From contig NZ_CP114013.1 in assembly GCF_028416635.1 (NCBI RefSeq), positions 2,108,001 through 2,172,000 of the forward strand: a DNA stretch of 64,000 nt. The letters run 5' to 3'. This stretch comes from Baekduia alba (GTDB lineage: Bacteria; Actinomycetota; Thermoleophilia; Solirubrobacterales; Solirubrobacteraceae). The translations under genes and the position numbers were made by a program. This document shows positions 51,586-60,552 of this stretch, piece after piece. How positions within the stretch are numbered: the first letter of the stretch is position 1; every line of letters begins with the position of its first letter. Under the pieces are notes generated by a model. That model was not told the origin of the DNA. It was given only the letters and a program-made list of their open reading frames with translations, and ran no database searches.

Positions 51586-51953
51586 CAGCCCGGGAAGGCG
51601 ATCGTCGACATGAGGGCGTTGGCCGCCTGGCGCGAGTCCAGGCGCGTGTGCTGCACGACGATCGGCACGTCGCTGGTGATCAGGCAGCAGTAGTCGACGC
51701 CGATCGCGACCGGCTCGGGGCCCTCGAGGTCGTTGAAGCGCTGGTGGTGGGCGCGCCGCGCGGGGATCGTCAACGGGTAGGGGCCGACCGGCTCGCGGTC
51801 GGTGAAGTACAGGAACAGCTCGACGTGCGCCGGCGCGTCGCCCGCGTTGAGGATGCACGCGCTGTCGTGGCTGGTCATGTCCGGCTCGGGGCCGGTGCTC
51901 GCGGGCGGGATGTAGCCGTCGGCGATCACCCAGCTCGTCGCGCCGACGGTCAT
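51585..51953 (-). CDS. Sensory-rhodopsin-transducer-family protein (ASRT-like)
   Basis: The 122-residue protein reads SWVIADGYIPPASTGPEPDM, SHDSACILNAGDAPAHVELF, RRAHHQRFNDLEGPEPVA and VPIVVQHTRLDSRQAANALM. This fits the beta-barrel family named after the Anabaena sensory rhodopsin transducer, as I know it. No rhodopsin gene is in the window. Homologues in sugar-utilisation clusters have been noted by structure-based reasoning as possible carbohydrate or DNA binders; here it lies between a dehydratase-like enzyme and a HAD phosphatase with overlaps at both ends, so a sugar role is likelier than phototaxis. Confidence 0.75.
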   Translation of the reverse strand: MTVGATSWVIADGYIPPASTGPEPDMTSHDSACILNAGDAPAHVELFLYFTDREPVGPYPLTIPARRAHHQRFNDLEGPEPVAIGVDYCCLITSDVPIVVQHTRLDSRQAANALMSTIAFPG

Positions 51954-53083
51954 GCCGTCACCTCGACCGTGCGCGCGTAGCGCGCGAGCGCGTCGGGGTC
52001 GAGCGTCACGCCGAGGCCGGGGCGCGTGGGCACCGCGAGCATGCCGTCGTCGTCGAGCGCGAAGCCCTCGACCGACAGGTCGTCGACGTAGGCCGAGCCG
52101 GTCTTGTACTCGACGAGCTCGGTGTGCGGCAGGGCGGAGGCGACCTGCAGGTCGGCGGCGAGGCCGACCGCGGTGTTCCAGCCGTGGCCGACGAACGCGA
52201 CGCCGTGGTCCTCGGCGGCGCGCGCGATCCGGCGCTGCTCGCTGATGCCGCCGACCTTGGTCACGTCGGGCTGCACGATGTCCAGCGCGCGAGCCTCCAG
52301 CCAGGGCAGGAACGCCTGGCGGCGCGTCAGCACCTCGCCGCCGGCGATCTTCACGGTGGTGTGGCGACGCAGCTCGGCGTAGCCGTGGAGGTCGTCGGGC
52401 GCCAGCGGCTCCTCGAACCACTCGACGTCGTAGGCGGCGAGCATCGCGGCGGTGCGCAGCGCCCACGTGTAGCCGTGCGGCCAGAACCCGTCGCTGGCGC
52501 CCGCGTCGACCATCAGCAGCGCGTCGGGGCCGATCGCCTCGCGCGCGCTGCGCACCATCGCCTCGTCGAGGCGGTGCGAGCGCCGGCCGAACGGCCCCCA
52601 GCCGATCTTGTAGGCGGAGAAGCCCTGCGCGACGAGCGCGGCGAGGTGGTCGGCGAGGACGGCGGGCTCGTCCATCAGCAGGGAAGCGTAAGGCCGGACG
52701 CGGTCGCGGTAGCGCCCGCCGAGCAGGCGCCCGACGGGCTGGTCGCACGCCTTGCCGAGGATGTCCCACAGGGCCATGTCGATCCCGGAGATCGCGTGGG
52801 TGAGCGTGCCGCCGCGCCCCAGCCAGAACGTGTGCTGGTGCAGCTTCTCGCTGACGCGCTCGGGCTCCAGCGCGCACTCGCCGATGAGCAGCGGGCTCAG
52901 GACCTCGATCGCCGCGCGCACCAACCGGTCGTCGCTGTAGGCGCTGCCGACGCCGGTCAGCCCGGTGTCGGTGTGCACGGTCACCAGCGTGTGGACGACG
53001 TCATCGGGCCGGAGCTCGATGGCCCATCCGCCGGCCGGGGTGGCGCCTGAAAGGCCCGCGACGCTGACTCGCTCGATTTGCAT
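51950..53083 (-). CDS. Enolase-superfamily (mandelate racemase/muconate lactonizing) enzyme, probable acid-sugar dehydratase
   Basis: The 377-residue protein has an N-terminal capping domain and a barrel with the Mg2+ ligands in LMVDAGASDGFW (Asp), EWFEEPLAPDD (Glu) and GGEVLTRRQ (Glu). The Asp-His dyad follows in DIVQPDVTKVGG and FVGHGWNTAVG. The Lys motif is AYKIGWG, so only one of the two usual lysines is seen. The His dyad is that of the mandelate racemase subgroup, which includes many acid-sugar dehydratases. It would feed a 2-keto-3-deoxy acid to the KDG-kinase-like and aldolase genes opposite. Confidence 0.88.
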   Translation of the reverse strand: MQIERVSVAGLSGATPAGGWAIELRPDDVVHTLVTVHTDTGLTGVGSAYSDDRLVRAAIEVLSPLLIGECALEPERVSEKLHQHTFWLGRGGTLTHAISGIDMALWDILGKACDQPVGRLLGGRYRDRVRPYASLLMDEPAVLADHLAALVAQGFSAYKIGWGPFGRRSHRLDEAMVRSAREAIGPDALLMVDAGASDGFWPHGYTWALRTAAMLAAYDVEWFEEPLAPDDLHGYAELRRHTTVKIAGGEVLTRRQAFLPWLEARALDIVQPDVTKVGGISEQRRIARAAEDHGVAFVGHGWNTAVGLAADLQVASALPHTELVEYKTGSAYVDDLSVEGFALDDDGMLAVPTRPGLGVTLDPDALARYARTVEVTA

Positions 53084-53102
53084 GTCGCAAGCCTATCGGA
53101 TA

Positions 53103-53112
53103 TTGTCGACAA
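53103..53112. promoter_or_regulatory. FadR-type operator palindrome TTGTCGACAA
   Basis: A perfect 10-bp palindrome lies in the 30-base gap between the divergent dehydratase-like and GntR genes, one base before the regulator ATG. It matches the FadR-subfamily pattern with GT and AC half-sites. One site could control both directions. Confidence 0.6.
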
Positions 53113-53113
53113 C

Positions 53114-53788
53114 ATGAAGGCGACAAAGTTCCCTCCGCTCGAGCCGGCCTCGCTGCGCCAGCGGGCGTCGGACGCGCTGCGGTCCGCGATCGTCGGCGGC
53201 CGGCTGAAGCCGGGCGACCGGCTCAAGGAGGTCGAGCTGGCCGAGGAGCTCGGCATCAGCCGCGCCCCGGTGCGCGAGGCGCTGCGCCAGCTCGAGCACG
53301 AGGGCCTCGTCGTCTCGCTGCCCTACCGCGCGACCGAGGTCCTCGGCGTCTCGCAGGAGGAGGTGGCCGAGGTGCTCGTCCCGATCCGGCTCACGCTCGA
53401 GTCCTTCGCGTTCCGCAAGGCGATGCCGGTGCTGACCGAGGCGGACTTCGTCGTGCTCGAGCAGCTCGTCGAGGCGATGCGCGTCGCCGGCCAGCGCGGC
53501 GACCTCGACGCGCTGGCCGAGGACGACGTCCGCTTCCACGAGCTGGTCATCGAGCGCTCCGGCCAGCCGCACTGCCTCCAGATCTGGCGCTCGATCGAGC
53601 CGCGCGTCCGCGCCTACTTCCGCCGCGACGCGCCGCGGCACACCACGGCCGACGAGGTCGCCGACGAGCACGACGAGCTGCTGCAGGCCCTCAGGGCCGG
53701 CGACGAGCAGCGCCTGGTCGACACGCTCAGCCGCCACGTCAACAACTACCTCGAGCCGTCGGGTCCGACGGCCGCCGCGGGCGCATGA
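53114..53788 (+). CDS. FadR-subfamily GntR regulator (FCD domain)
   Basis: The 224-residue protein has a GntR winged helix (ASDALRSAIVGGRLKPGDRL, then ISRAPVREALRQLEHEGLVV). An FCD effector domain with metal-ligand candidates follows (DVRFHELVIERSGQPHC; EVADEHDELLQAL; DTLSRHVNNYL). ATG 53114 is preferred over 53078 because the latter would place the operator palindrome inside the gene. Divergence from the dehydratase-like gene and overlap with the SDR gene (ATGA) suggest local control of the acid-sugar pathway. Confidence 0.9.
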   Translation: MKATKFPPLEPASLRQRASDALRSAIVGGRLKPGDRLKEVELAEELGISRAPVREALRQLEHEGLVVSLPYRATEVLGVSQEEVAEVLVPIRLTLESFAFRKAMPVLTEADFVVLEQLVEAMRVAGQRGDLDALAEDDVRFHELVIERSGQPHCLQIWRSIEPRVRAYFRRDAPRHTTADEVADEHDELLQALRAGDEQRLVDTLSRHVNNYLEPSGPTAAAGA

Positions 53789-54576
53789 GCGCGCCGACGG
53801 TGTTCGTGACGGGCGCCGGCTCCGGCATCGGCGCGGCCGTCGTCGCCGCCGCCGCGCGGCGCGGGGCCCGCGTCGCCGCGGTCGACATCGACGGCGCGCG
53901 CGCCGCCGCCGTGGCCGCCGACGCCGAAGGCGCCGGCGCCGAGGCGGCGCTGGGCCTCGAGGTCGACGTGCGCGACGACACCGCGGTCGCCGCGGCGATC
54001 GCGCGCTGTCGCGACGAGCTCGGCCTGCCCACCGCGGTGCTCGCCAACGCCGGCATCGAGCTCAACGGGCCGGCGCACGAGGTAGCGGCCGAGCAATGGG
54101 ACCGTGTCGTCGAGGTCAACCTCCGTGGCGCGTTCTCGACCGCGCGGTGGGCGATCGCGGCGCTGCTCGACGCAGGGTCGGCCGGCTCGGTCGTCTGCAC
54201 GTCGTCGCCCTCGGCGTTCGTCGGATTCGCCGGCGGCGGCAACGCCGCCTACGCGGCGTCCAAGGGCGGGGTCTCCGCGCTCGTCCGCAGCCTGGCCGTC
54301 GACTACGCGCCGCAGGGCGTGCGCGTCAACGCGATCGTGCCGGGCGCGACCGACACGCCGCTGCTCACCGTCGGCGTGCCCGAGGACCGCCGGGCCGCCG
54401 CGCGCGCCGAGATCCTGGAGCGGGCGCGCGAGCAGATCCCGCTCGGGCGCCTGGCCGACCCGGCGGAGATCGCCGAGGGCGTGTGGTGGCTGTGGTCGGA
54501 CGCCGCGGCCTACGTCACGGGCTCGCACCTGGTCGTCGACGGCGGCCTCATGGCCAAGGGCGCCAACAGCTTCTAG
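53785..54576 (+). CDS. SDR-family oxidoreductase
   Basis: The 263-residue protein is a classical short-chain dehydrogenase: TGAGSGIGAAVV near residue 9, VDIDG for cofactor choice (acidic Asp, so NAD+ is likely), LANAGIEL near 88 and CTSSPS for the catalytic Ser. YAASKGGVSALVRSLAVDYA near 154 gives the Tyr-Lys pair, and NAIVPGATDTPLL closes the pocket. It probably oxidises a sugar or sugar lactone upstream of the dehydratase step. It overlaps the GntR gene and lies 2 bases before the kinase gene. Confidence 0.9.
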   Translation: MSAPTVFVTGAGSGIGAAVVAAAARRGARVAAVDIDGARAAAVAADAEGAGAEAALGLEVDVRDDTAVAAAIARCRDELGLPTAVLANAGIELNGPAHEVAAEQWDRVVEVNLRGAFSTARWAIAALLDAGSAGSVVCTSSPSAFVGFAGGGNAAYAASKGGVSALVRSLAVDYAPQGVRVNAIVPGATDTPLLTVGVPEDRRAAARAEILERAREQIPLGRLADPAEIAEGVWWLWSDAAAYVTGSHLVVDGGLMAKGANSF

Positions 54577-54578
54577 CC

Positions 54579-55496
54579 ATGGGCGTCCTGGTTGCGATCG
54601 GCGAGGGGCTGGTGGAGCTCGAGCGCGACGGCACGGCCGAGCGCCTCGCGTTCGCCGCCGGCGGCGACGCGGCGAACATCGCCGTGATGGCCGCGCGCCT
54701 GGGCGCGCGCACGCGGCTCGCCGGCCGGGTCGGCGACGATCCGCTCGGGGCCTGGCTGCGCGCGTTCTGGGCCGGCCGCGGCGTCGACGTCGCGCACGTG
54801 CGCGCCGATCCCGACGCGGCCACGGGCCTGTACCTGAACACGCCCGACGCCGACGCCGGCCACCGCTTCGTCTACTGGCGCACGGGCTCGGCCGGCAGCC
54901 GGCTCGTCGTCGAGGACCTCGACGACGACGTCTTCGCCGGCCTCGGCCTGCTGGTCGTGACCGGGGTCACGCTGGCGGTCTCGGCCTCGAGCGCCGCCGC
55001 GGCCGCGCACGCGGTCGTCCGCGCTCGCGCCGCCGGTGCGCGCGTCGCGTGCGTCCTGAACCACCGCCCCCGGCTCGGCGGCGACCCGCGCGCGCTCGCG
55101 GCCTTCGCCCGCGACGCCGACGTGGTCATCGGCTCGACCGAGGACACCGCCGCGCTCTTCGGCGAGTCCGACGCGGTCGCGCTGGCCCGCGGCGCGCTGA
55201 GCGGGCCCGAGGTCGTCCTCACCGACGGCGCGCACGCGGCCGTCGCCGTCCTCGACGGCTCGGTCTTCACGCAGCCGGTCCCGGTGGTCGAGGTCGTCAA
55301 CGGCGCCGGCGCCGGCGACGCGTTCGCGGGCGCCTACCTGGCGCGGCGGCTGGCCGGCGACGGGTGTCCGGACGCCCTGGCCTGGGCCGTGGCGGCGGCG
55401 ACCAGCAGCGTCGGCCGCTCCGGCTGCGCGGCCTCGTACCCGACGCTGGCGCAGACCCGCGCGCTGCTCGACGCGATCGTGGAGCAGCCGGCATGA
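54579..55496 (+). CDS. PfkB-family kinase, 2-keto-3-deoxygluconate-kinase-like
   Basis: The 305-residue protein has the PfkB N-terminal region FAAGGDAANIAVMAARLGAR near residue 27 and the C-terminal signature VVNGAGAGDAFAGAYLARR near 238. It has TGLYLNTPDADAGHRFVYWR and GSAGSRL in the substrate region, like KDG kinases. With the aldolase directly downstream it would convert 2-keto-3-deoxy acid to KDPG, the Entner-Doudoroff end of sugar-acid breakdown. The start ATG is 2 bases after the SDR stop. Confidence 0.85.
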   Translation: MGVLVAIGEGLVELERDGTAERLAFAAGGDAANIAVMAARLGARTRLAGRVGDDPLGAWLRAFWAGRGVDVAHVRADPDAATGLYLNTPDADAGHRFVYWRTGSAGSRLVVEDLDDDVFAGLGLLVVTGVTLAVSASSAAAAAHAVVRARAAGARVACVLNHRPRLGGDPRALAAFARDADVVIGSTEDTAALFGESDAVALARGALSGPEVVLTDGAHAAVAVLDGSVFTQPVPVVEVVNGAGAGDAFAGAYLARRLAGDGCPDALAWAVAAATSSVGRSGCAASYPTLAQTRALLDAIVEQPA

Positions 55497-56137
55497 CCGA
55501 CGTCGTCGACCTGCTCGCCGCCCAGCGCGTCGTCCCCGTGATCCGCAGCGCCGACGTCGCCGACGCCGTCGCGACCGCGCGCGCCTGCGCGCGTGCGGGT
55601 ATGCGCCTCATCGAGCTCACGCGCAGCGTGCCCGACGTCGACGACGCGCTGCGCGAGCTGCGCGACGACGGCCTCGTGCTCGGGGTCGGCACGGTCACCG
55701 AGCCGGCGCACGTGCAGTCCGCCGCCCGGGCCGGCGCGCGCTTCGTGGTCTCCTTCACCCGCCCGCCGGGCGTCGTGGCGCAGGCCGCTGCGCTCGGGCT
55801 GGCGGCGATCCCGGGCGGCTTCACGCCGACCGAGCTCGCGGCCTGCGCCGCCACCGGCGCCCGCGTGGTCAAGCTCTTCCCGGCGCGGCTGGCCGCCCCG
55901 GCCTACCTGCGCGACGTGCGGGCGGTCCTGCCCGGCGTCGACGTGCTGGTCACCGGCGGGCTCGGTGGGCCCGCCGGCGACGTCGCCGCGTGGCTGGACG
56001 CCGGCGCGATCGCCGTCGGCGTCGGCGGCGAGCTCGGCACCGCCGCGACCTTGGGTCCTCAGGAGGTCGAGCGCCGCGCCCGCGCCGTGCTCGACCTCGC
56101 ACACGCAACCATCAGGCAAGAGGGAGTAGGACGATGA
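55493..56137 (+). CDS. KDPG/KHG-type 2-keto-3-deoxy-phosphogluconate aldolase
   Basis: The 214-residue barrel protein shows RVVPVIRSADVADAVATARA, then MRLIELTRSVPD with the catalytic-region Glu and GVGTVTEPAHVQSAARAGAR. The Schiff-base Lys occurs in ARVVKLFPARLAAPAYLRD near residue 126. It splits KDPG into pyruvate and glyceraldehyde 3-phosphate. It overlaps the kinase gene (ATGA) and the downstream binding-protein gene, so catabolism and uptake are co-expressed. Confidence 0.9.
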   Translation: MTDVVDLLAAQRVVPVIRSADVADAVATARACARAGMRLIELTRSVPDVDDALRELRDDGLVLGVGTVTEPAHVQSAARAGARFVVSFTRPPGVVAQAAALGLAAIPGGFTPTELAACAATGARVVKLFPARLAAPAYLRDVRAVLPGVDVLVTGGLGGPAGDVAAWLDAGAIAVGVGGELGTAATLGPQEVERRARAVLDLAHATIRQEGVGR

Positions 56138-57465
56138 GAAGTGCCCTGCGGATGATCATCCTCGCCGCGGTTGCCGCGGCGCTCGCCGCGACCATGACCG
56201 CCTGCGGCAGCAGCAGCTCGACCGACGACAAGGGTGAAGTGGTCATCACCTGCAGCTCGTGTCAGAGCAGTCCGAGCGACCCGTCGTTGCAGTTCGCGGC
56301 CGAGACCGCGAAGACGTTCAACCAGCGGTACGCCGGCAAGTACCACATCAAGGTCGTCAAGAACCAGAACGCGGGCTCCGGCCCCGACCGCCTCCAGTAC
56401 TACCAGCGGCTCGCGCTGGCCGACGACCTGCCGGACGTCTTCCAGGTCAACCCGCCGGAGCTGCGGTCGCTGGCCAAGACCGGCAAGGTCATGAACTTCG
56501 CGCCCGTCCTCGACAAGGACGCCGCCTGGAAGGACTCGTTCAACGCCGGCGTGTTCACCGCGCTGACCGGCGAGGACGACCAGGTGTGGGCGATCCCCGA
56601 GACGCGCGACGCGATCGGCATCTACTACAACAAGGCGATCTTCAAGGAAGCCGGGATCGCCGCCTTCCCGCAGACCTGGGCCGAGTTCGAGGCCGACTGC
56701 GCGAAGATCAAGGCCGCCGGCAAGACCTGCTTCGCGATGGACGGCGACTGGGTCACGCTGCTGATGTGGGCCAACCTCATCGGCACGCAGCCGGGCGGCG
56801 TCACCTTCCTCGACCAGGGCATCAAGGGCGGGAACTACGCCGACAGCGCGGTCGCCGTCAAGGCCACCGACACGCTCCGGCGCTGGCACGACGCGGGCTA
56901 CATCAACACCAACGCCTTCTCGGGCGAGTACCAGAACGCCGCCACGGCCTTCGTCCGCGGGCAGGCGGCGATGGTCGCCAACGGCCCGTGGATGGTCAAC
57001 AGCGACATCAAGACCAAGAACGCGGTCAAGGGGCTCTACGACCAGGTCGGCTACGAGCAGTCGCCCGGATGGACGGCCGACCAGCGCGGGCTGATCGTCA
57101 TCTCCGCCGAGGGCAGCTACGCCAGCGGAGCGCACGACGCCCGCAAGCAGGAGGCCGTGACGGCGTTCATGAAGCTCTTGACCTCGCACGCCCAGAGCGT
57201 CGAGCAGATCAAGGTCGAGGGGGCGTGGCCGGCCGCCAAGTTCGAGCCGACCGCGGCCGAGAAGAAGGACCTCGAGCCGCTCGCCGCGGGGCTGGTCAAG
57301 GCCTCGACCACGGTGCCGCTGAAGTTCCCACACGCCTTCTACAACGCGCCGGAGCCGTTCGAGAGCTCGTGGAAGAACCTGTGGCCCGCCTACGTGAAGA
57401 ACAAGATGAGCACCCAGGACTTCCTGAGCAAGCTCGCCCACGACGCGCAGTCGACCACCGGCTGA
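56134..57465 (+). CDS. CUT1-type sugar ABC transporter substrate-binding lipoprotein
   Basis: The 443-residue protein has a signal peptide with lipobox MTAC near residue 24 and a solute-binding family-1 fold: VVKNQNAGSGPDRLQYYQRL, DDLPDVFQVNPPELRSLAKT, YYNKAIFKEAGIAAFPQTWA and FVRGQAAMVANGPWMVNSDI. Two extra Cys in TCSSCQSS and an odd CAKIKAAGKTC pair may form disulfides. It delivers the sugar to the permeases downstream. AGGGAGTAGG precedes ATG 56134. Confidence 0.9.
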   Translation: MRSALRMIILAAVAAALAATMTACGSSSSTDDKGEVVITCSSCQSSPSDPSLQFAAETAKTFNQRYAGKYHIKVVKNQNAGSGPDRLQYYQRLALADDLPDVFQVNPPELRSLAKTGKVMNFAPVLDKDAAWKDSFNAGVFTALTGEDDQVWAIPETRDAIGIYYNKAIFKEAGIAAFPQTWAEFEADCAKIKAAGKTCFAMDGDWVTLLMWANLIGTQPGGVTFLDQGIKGGNYADSAVAVKATDTLRRWHDAGYINTNAFSGEYQNAATAFVRGQAAMVANGPWMVNSDIKTKNAVKGLYDQVGYEQSPGWTADQRGLIVISAEGSYASGAHDARKQEAVTAFMKLLTSHAQSVEQIKVEGAWPAAKFEPTAAEKKDLEPLAAGLVKASTTVPLKFPHAFYNAPEPFESSWKNLWPAYVKNKMSTQDFLSKLAHDAQSTTG

Positions 57466-57479
57466 CCGGAGCCTCCGTC

Positions 57480-58469
57480 GTGTCCACCCAAGCACTCGAA
57501 CCAGCGGACCGTCACCGCTCGCGAACGGCCGTCGTGCCGTCCGCGGCGCGGTGGCGGCGCCGCCGGAGCACGAGCCGGAGCCGGCGGCGCGACGCCGTGC
57601 CGCGCCCGCCGCACGGCATGCGCTGGCCGGTCGCGCTCTCGATCCTGCCGGGGCTGCTGCTCTTCCTCGCGTTCTACGTCGTGCCGCTCGGCATGCTCGT
57701 CGTGACGTCCTTCGCGGACTGGAGCGGCCTCGGGTTCCACTACCTCGGCGTGCGCAACTTCACCGACATGGCGCACGACGCCACGTTCTGGAAGGCCGCG
57801 AAGAACACCATGTTGTACGTGGCGGCCGGCGTGTTCGTCGAGGTCCCGCTCGGCGTCCTGGCCGGCGTGATCCTCGCCCAGCACGTCCGCGGCTGGCGCG
57901 TCTTCCGGACCGTCCTGTTCATCCCGTTCGTGATCTCCGGCGCCGCGTACGCCCTGGTCTTCGCCCTGTTCTACGACCCCACCCACGGGCTGCTCAACAG
58001 CGCGCTCGGCCTCGTCGGCCTCAACCACCACCAGGACTGGCTGTTCTCGACGAGCACGGCGCTGCCGGCGGTCGCCGGGACCTTCGTCTTCATCCTCGGC
58101 CTGGTCATCGTGCTGGTGATGGCCGAGGTGGCCTCGATCCCCCGCGAGCTCTACGAGGCGGCGGAGATCGACGGCGCCTCGGTCGTGCAGCGCCAGCTGC
58201 GGATCACGCTGCCGCTGCTGCGCAACGTGATCGGCACGGTCGTCCTGGTCACCGTGCTGGGCTACCTCGCCCTGTTCGACGTGGTGTTCATCCTGACCAA
58301 AGGCGGACCCGACGACTCGACCCTGACGCTCGCGCTGTACGCCTACAAGGCCTACGTCAACAACGCGTGGGGCTACGCGAGCGCCGTCGGCATCGTCATC
58401 GTGGTCGTCGGGCTGGTGCTGATCCTCGGCATCCGCCGCCTCTTCCGACTCGGGGAGCGGACGCTGTGA
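57480..58469 (+). CDS. CUT1-type sugar ABC transporter permease (MalF-like)
   Basis: The 329-residue protein starts at GTG 57480 and has a basic N-terminal tail of about 46 residues before six membrane segments. The EAA loop is LYEAAEIDGASVVQRQLRIT near residue 223. ATG 57618 would give a shorter protein without the basic tail. It forms half of the channel with the next gene, which it overlaps (GTGA). Confidence 0.88.
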   Translation: MSTQALEPADRHRSRTAVVPSAARWRRRRSTSRSRRRDAVPRPPHGMRWPVALSILPGLLLFLAFYVVPLGMLVVTSFADWSGLGFHYLGVRNFTDMAHDATFWKAAKNTMLYVAAGVFVEVPLGVLAGVILAQHVRGWRVFRTVLFIPFVISGAAYALVFALFYDPTHGLLNSALGLVGLNHHQDWLFSTSTALPAVAGTFVFILGLVIVLVMAEVASIPRELYEAAEIDGASVVQRQLRITLPLLRNVIGTVVLVTVLGYLALFDVVFILTKGGPDDSTLTLALYAYKAYVNNAWGYASAVGIVIVVVGLVLILGIRRLFRLGERTL

Positions 58470-59299
58470 GCGCCACCTTCAAGCGCGTGGCCGGCGGCCT
58501 GGGCTGCTACGGGGTGCTCGCGATCCTCAGCATCTGCGCGCTGCTGCCCACCGTCTGGGTGATGCTGTCGTCGTTCAAGACCGGCGGGCAGATCTTCGCC
58601 GGCGACGGGCTGCTGCCGCGGCCGTTCACGCTGCGCGGCTACGCCGACGCGTTCGGGCAGGTGCACCTGGAGCGATACCTGTTCAACACGGCGCTCTACG
58701 CGGTCTTCGGATCGCTCGGGGCCGTGACCGCGGCGCTGCTGGCCGCCTACCCGACCGCCCGCTACCGGTTCCCCGGCAGCGGCGCGCTCGTCGCCTCGTT
58801 CAGCCTCGCGCTGGCGATCCCGGTCGTCGGGCTGGCGACGCCGGAGTTCTTCGTGGTGCGCCAGCTCGGGCTGTTCGACAGCCGCATCGGGTTCATCGTG
58901 TTCTACTCGGCGCTGTTCTTCCCGCTGGCGTTCGTGATCCTGCGGGCGTTCCTGGTCAGCCTCCCGCCGGAGCTGGAGGAGGCCGCGGTGGTCGACGGCG
59001 CCGGCTACTTCACGATCATCCGCAGGATCGTCGTGCCGGTGGCGCGGCCGGCGCTGGCGACGGCGGGCGTGATCGTCTTCGTCAGCATCTGGAACGAGTT
59101 CTACTTCGCCAACCTGCTGAGCGCCTCCAGCGGCACGCAGAACGCGCAGATCGCGCTGGCGAGCTTCCGCTCGCAGTTCAACTTCAACGTGGGCGGCATG
59201 CTCGCGGGGACGACCGTCGTGATGATCGTCCCGATCTTCATGTTCCTGGCCTTGCAGCGCCAGGTCATCGCCGGCCTCACCGCGGGGACCGGCAAGTGA
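58466..59299 (+). CDS. CUT1-type sugar ABC transporter permease (MalG-like)
   Basis: The 277-residue protein has six membrane segments, ICALLPTVWVMLSSFKTGGQ at the first periplasmic turn and the EAA loop LEEAAVVDGAGYFTIIRRIV near residue 170. WNEFYFANLLS and the C-terminal FLALQRQVIAGLTAG are typical of MalG-type subunits. It pairs with the upstream permease; the ATPase gene follows after 44 bases. Confidence 0.9.
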   Translation: MSATFKRVAGGLGCYGVLAILSICALLPTVWVMLSSFKTGGQIFAGDGLLPRPFTLRGYADAFGQVHLERYLFNTALYAVFGSLGAVTAALLAAYPTARYRFPGSGALVASFSLALAIPVVGLATPEFFVVRQLGLFDSRIGFIVFYSALFFPLAFVILRAFLVSLPPELEEAAVVDGAGYFTIIRRIVVPVARPALATAGVIVFVSIWNEFYFANLLSASSGTQNAQIALASFRSQFNFNVGGMLAGTTVVMIVPIFMFLALQRQVIAGLTAGTGK

Positions 59300-59343
59300 C
59301 GGCGCGGCTGGTTCGCGCCGCTGGGCAACGGGAGGACTGACTG

Positions 59344-60552
59344 GTGTCGACGATCGTGTTCGAGCAGGTGACCAAGCGCTATGCCGACGGCCACGAGGCG
59401 GTGCGCGCGCTGGACCTCGAGGTGGGCGACGGCGAGTTCGTGATCCTCGTCGGCCCGTCCGGGTGCGGGAAGTCGACCGCGCTGCGGATGATCGCCGGGC
59501 TGGAGGACATCAGCGACGGCCGGCTGTGGATCGGGGGCGACGTCATCAACGACCGCGCGCCGAAGGACCGCGACATCGCGATGGTGTTCCAGAACTACGC
59601 GTTGTACCCGCACATGAGCGTCCGCGACAACATGGGCTTCGCGCTGCGGCTGCAGGGCCTCAAGCGCGGCGAGGTCGACCGGCGCGTCGGGCACGCGGCC
59701 GGCGTGCTCGGGCTGACCGAGCACCTGGACCGCAAGCCGGCCAACCTGTCCGGCGGCCAGCGCCAGCGCGTCGCGATGGGGCGCGCGATCGTGCGCGAGC
59801 CCAAGGCGTTCCTCATGGACGAGCCGCTGTCCAACCTCGACGCGAAGCTCCGCGTCGAGATGCGCGCGGCGGTCTCGCGCCTGCAGCAGCGCCTGGGCAC
59901 GACCACCGTCTACGTCACCCACGACCAGACCGAGGCGATGACGCTCGGCGATCGCGTGGCGGTCATGCGCGACGGCGTCCTGCAGCAGGTCGGCACGCCG
60001 CGCGACCTCTACGAGCACCCGCGGAACCTGTTCGTGGCCAGCTTCATCGGCTCGCCGGCCATGAACCTCTTCACCGCGCAGGTCGAGGACGGCGCGATCC
60101 ACACGTCGATGGGCGCGATCCCGCTCGACGACCACCTGCGCGCGCGGCTCGACGCCGGTGGCGCGGTGGGGCGGCATGTGGTGCTCGGCGTGCGCCCCGA
60201 GGCCTTCGAGGACGCCCGGCACGCGCCGTCCGAAGGCGGCTGGACGTTCGAGGCGACCGTCGAGCTGACCGAGTCGCTGGGCTCGGAGATCTACGTGCAC
60301 TTCGCGGCCGAGACGACCGGCGGGCCGTCCGGCGAGGCCGCCGAGGAGCTGCGGGCGCTCAGCGAGGTCGGCGGCGGCGAGACCGCCGACGCGGCGCGCC
60401 GCGCCGTCGCGCGCGTGGACGCGGCCAGCGCGCTGACGCGCGGCGACCGCGGGCGCCTGTGGCTCGACACCCGCCGGCTGTACCTGTTCGACGCCGACGG
60501 CCGCGCGCTGGGGCACGACGCCGCGACGCCCGGGCTGGCGATGCGGTCTTGA
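59344..60552 (+). CDS. CUT1-type ABC transporter ATPase (UgpC/MsmK/MalK family)
   Basis: The 402-residue protein has Walker A GPSGCGKSTALRMIAGLE near residue 37, signature LSGGQRQRVAMGRAIV near 135, Walker B FLMDEPLSNLDAK and H-loop VTHDQTEAMTLGDR, then a TOBE domain near 240-400. It is a close paralogue of the ATPase at 29738, from which it differs mainly in a Glu/Ala-rich insert near residues 325-360. It starts at GTG after GGGAGGACTG. It energises the second CUT1 importer. Confidence 0.92.
   Translation: MSTIVFEQVTKRYADGHEAVRALDLEVGDGEFVILVGPSGCGKSTALRMIAGLEDISDGRLWIGGDVINDRAPKDRDIAMVFQNYALYPHMSVRDNMGFALRLQGLKRGEVDRRVGHAAGVLGLTEHLDRKPANLSGGQRQRVAMGRAIVREPKAFLMDEPLSNLDAKLRVEMRAAVSRLQQRLGTTTVYVTHDQTEAMTLGDRVAVMRDGVLQQVGTPRDLYEHPRNLFVASFIGSPAMNLFTAQVEDGAIHTSMGAIPLDDHLRARLDAGGAVGRHVVLGVRPEAFEDARHAPSEGGWTFEATVELTESLGSEIYVHFAAETTGGPSGEAAEELRALSEVGGGETADAARRAVARVDAASALTRGDRGRLWLDTRRLYLFDADGRALGHDAATPGLAMRS

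Noticed and set aside
51585-51953. Light-sensing system
   Set aside because: Only the transducer-family protein is present; there is no opsin or retinal gene and the operon is metabolic.
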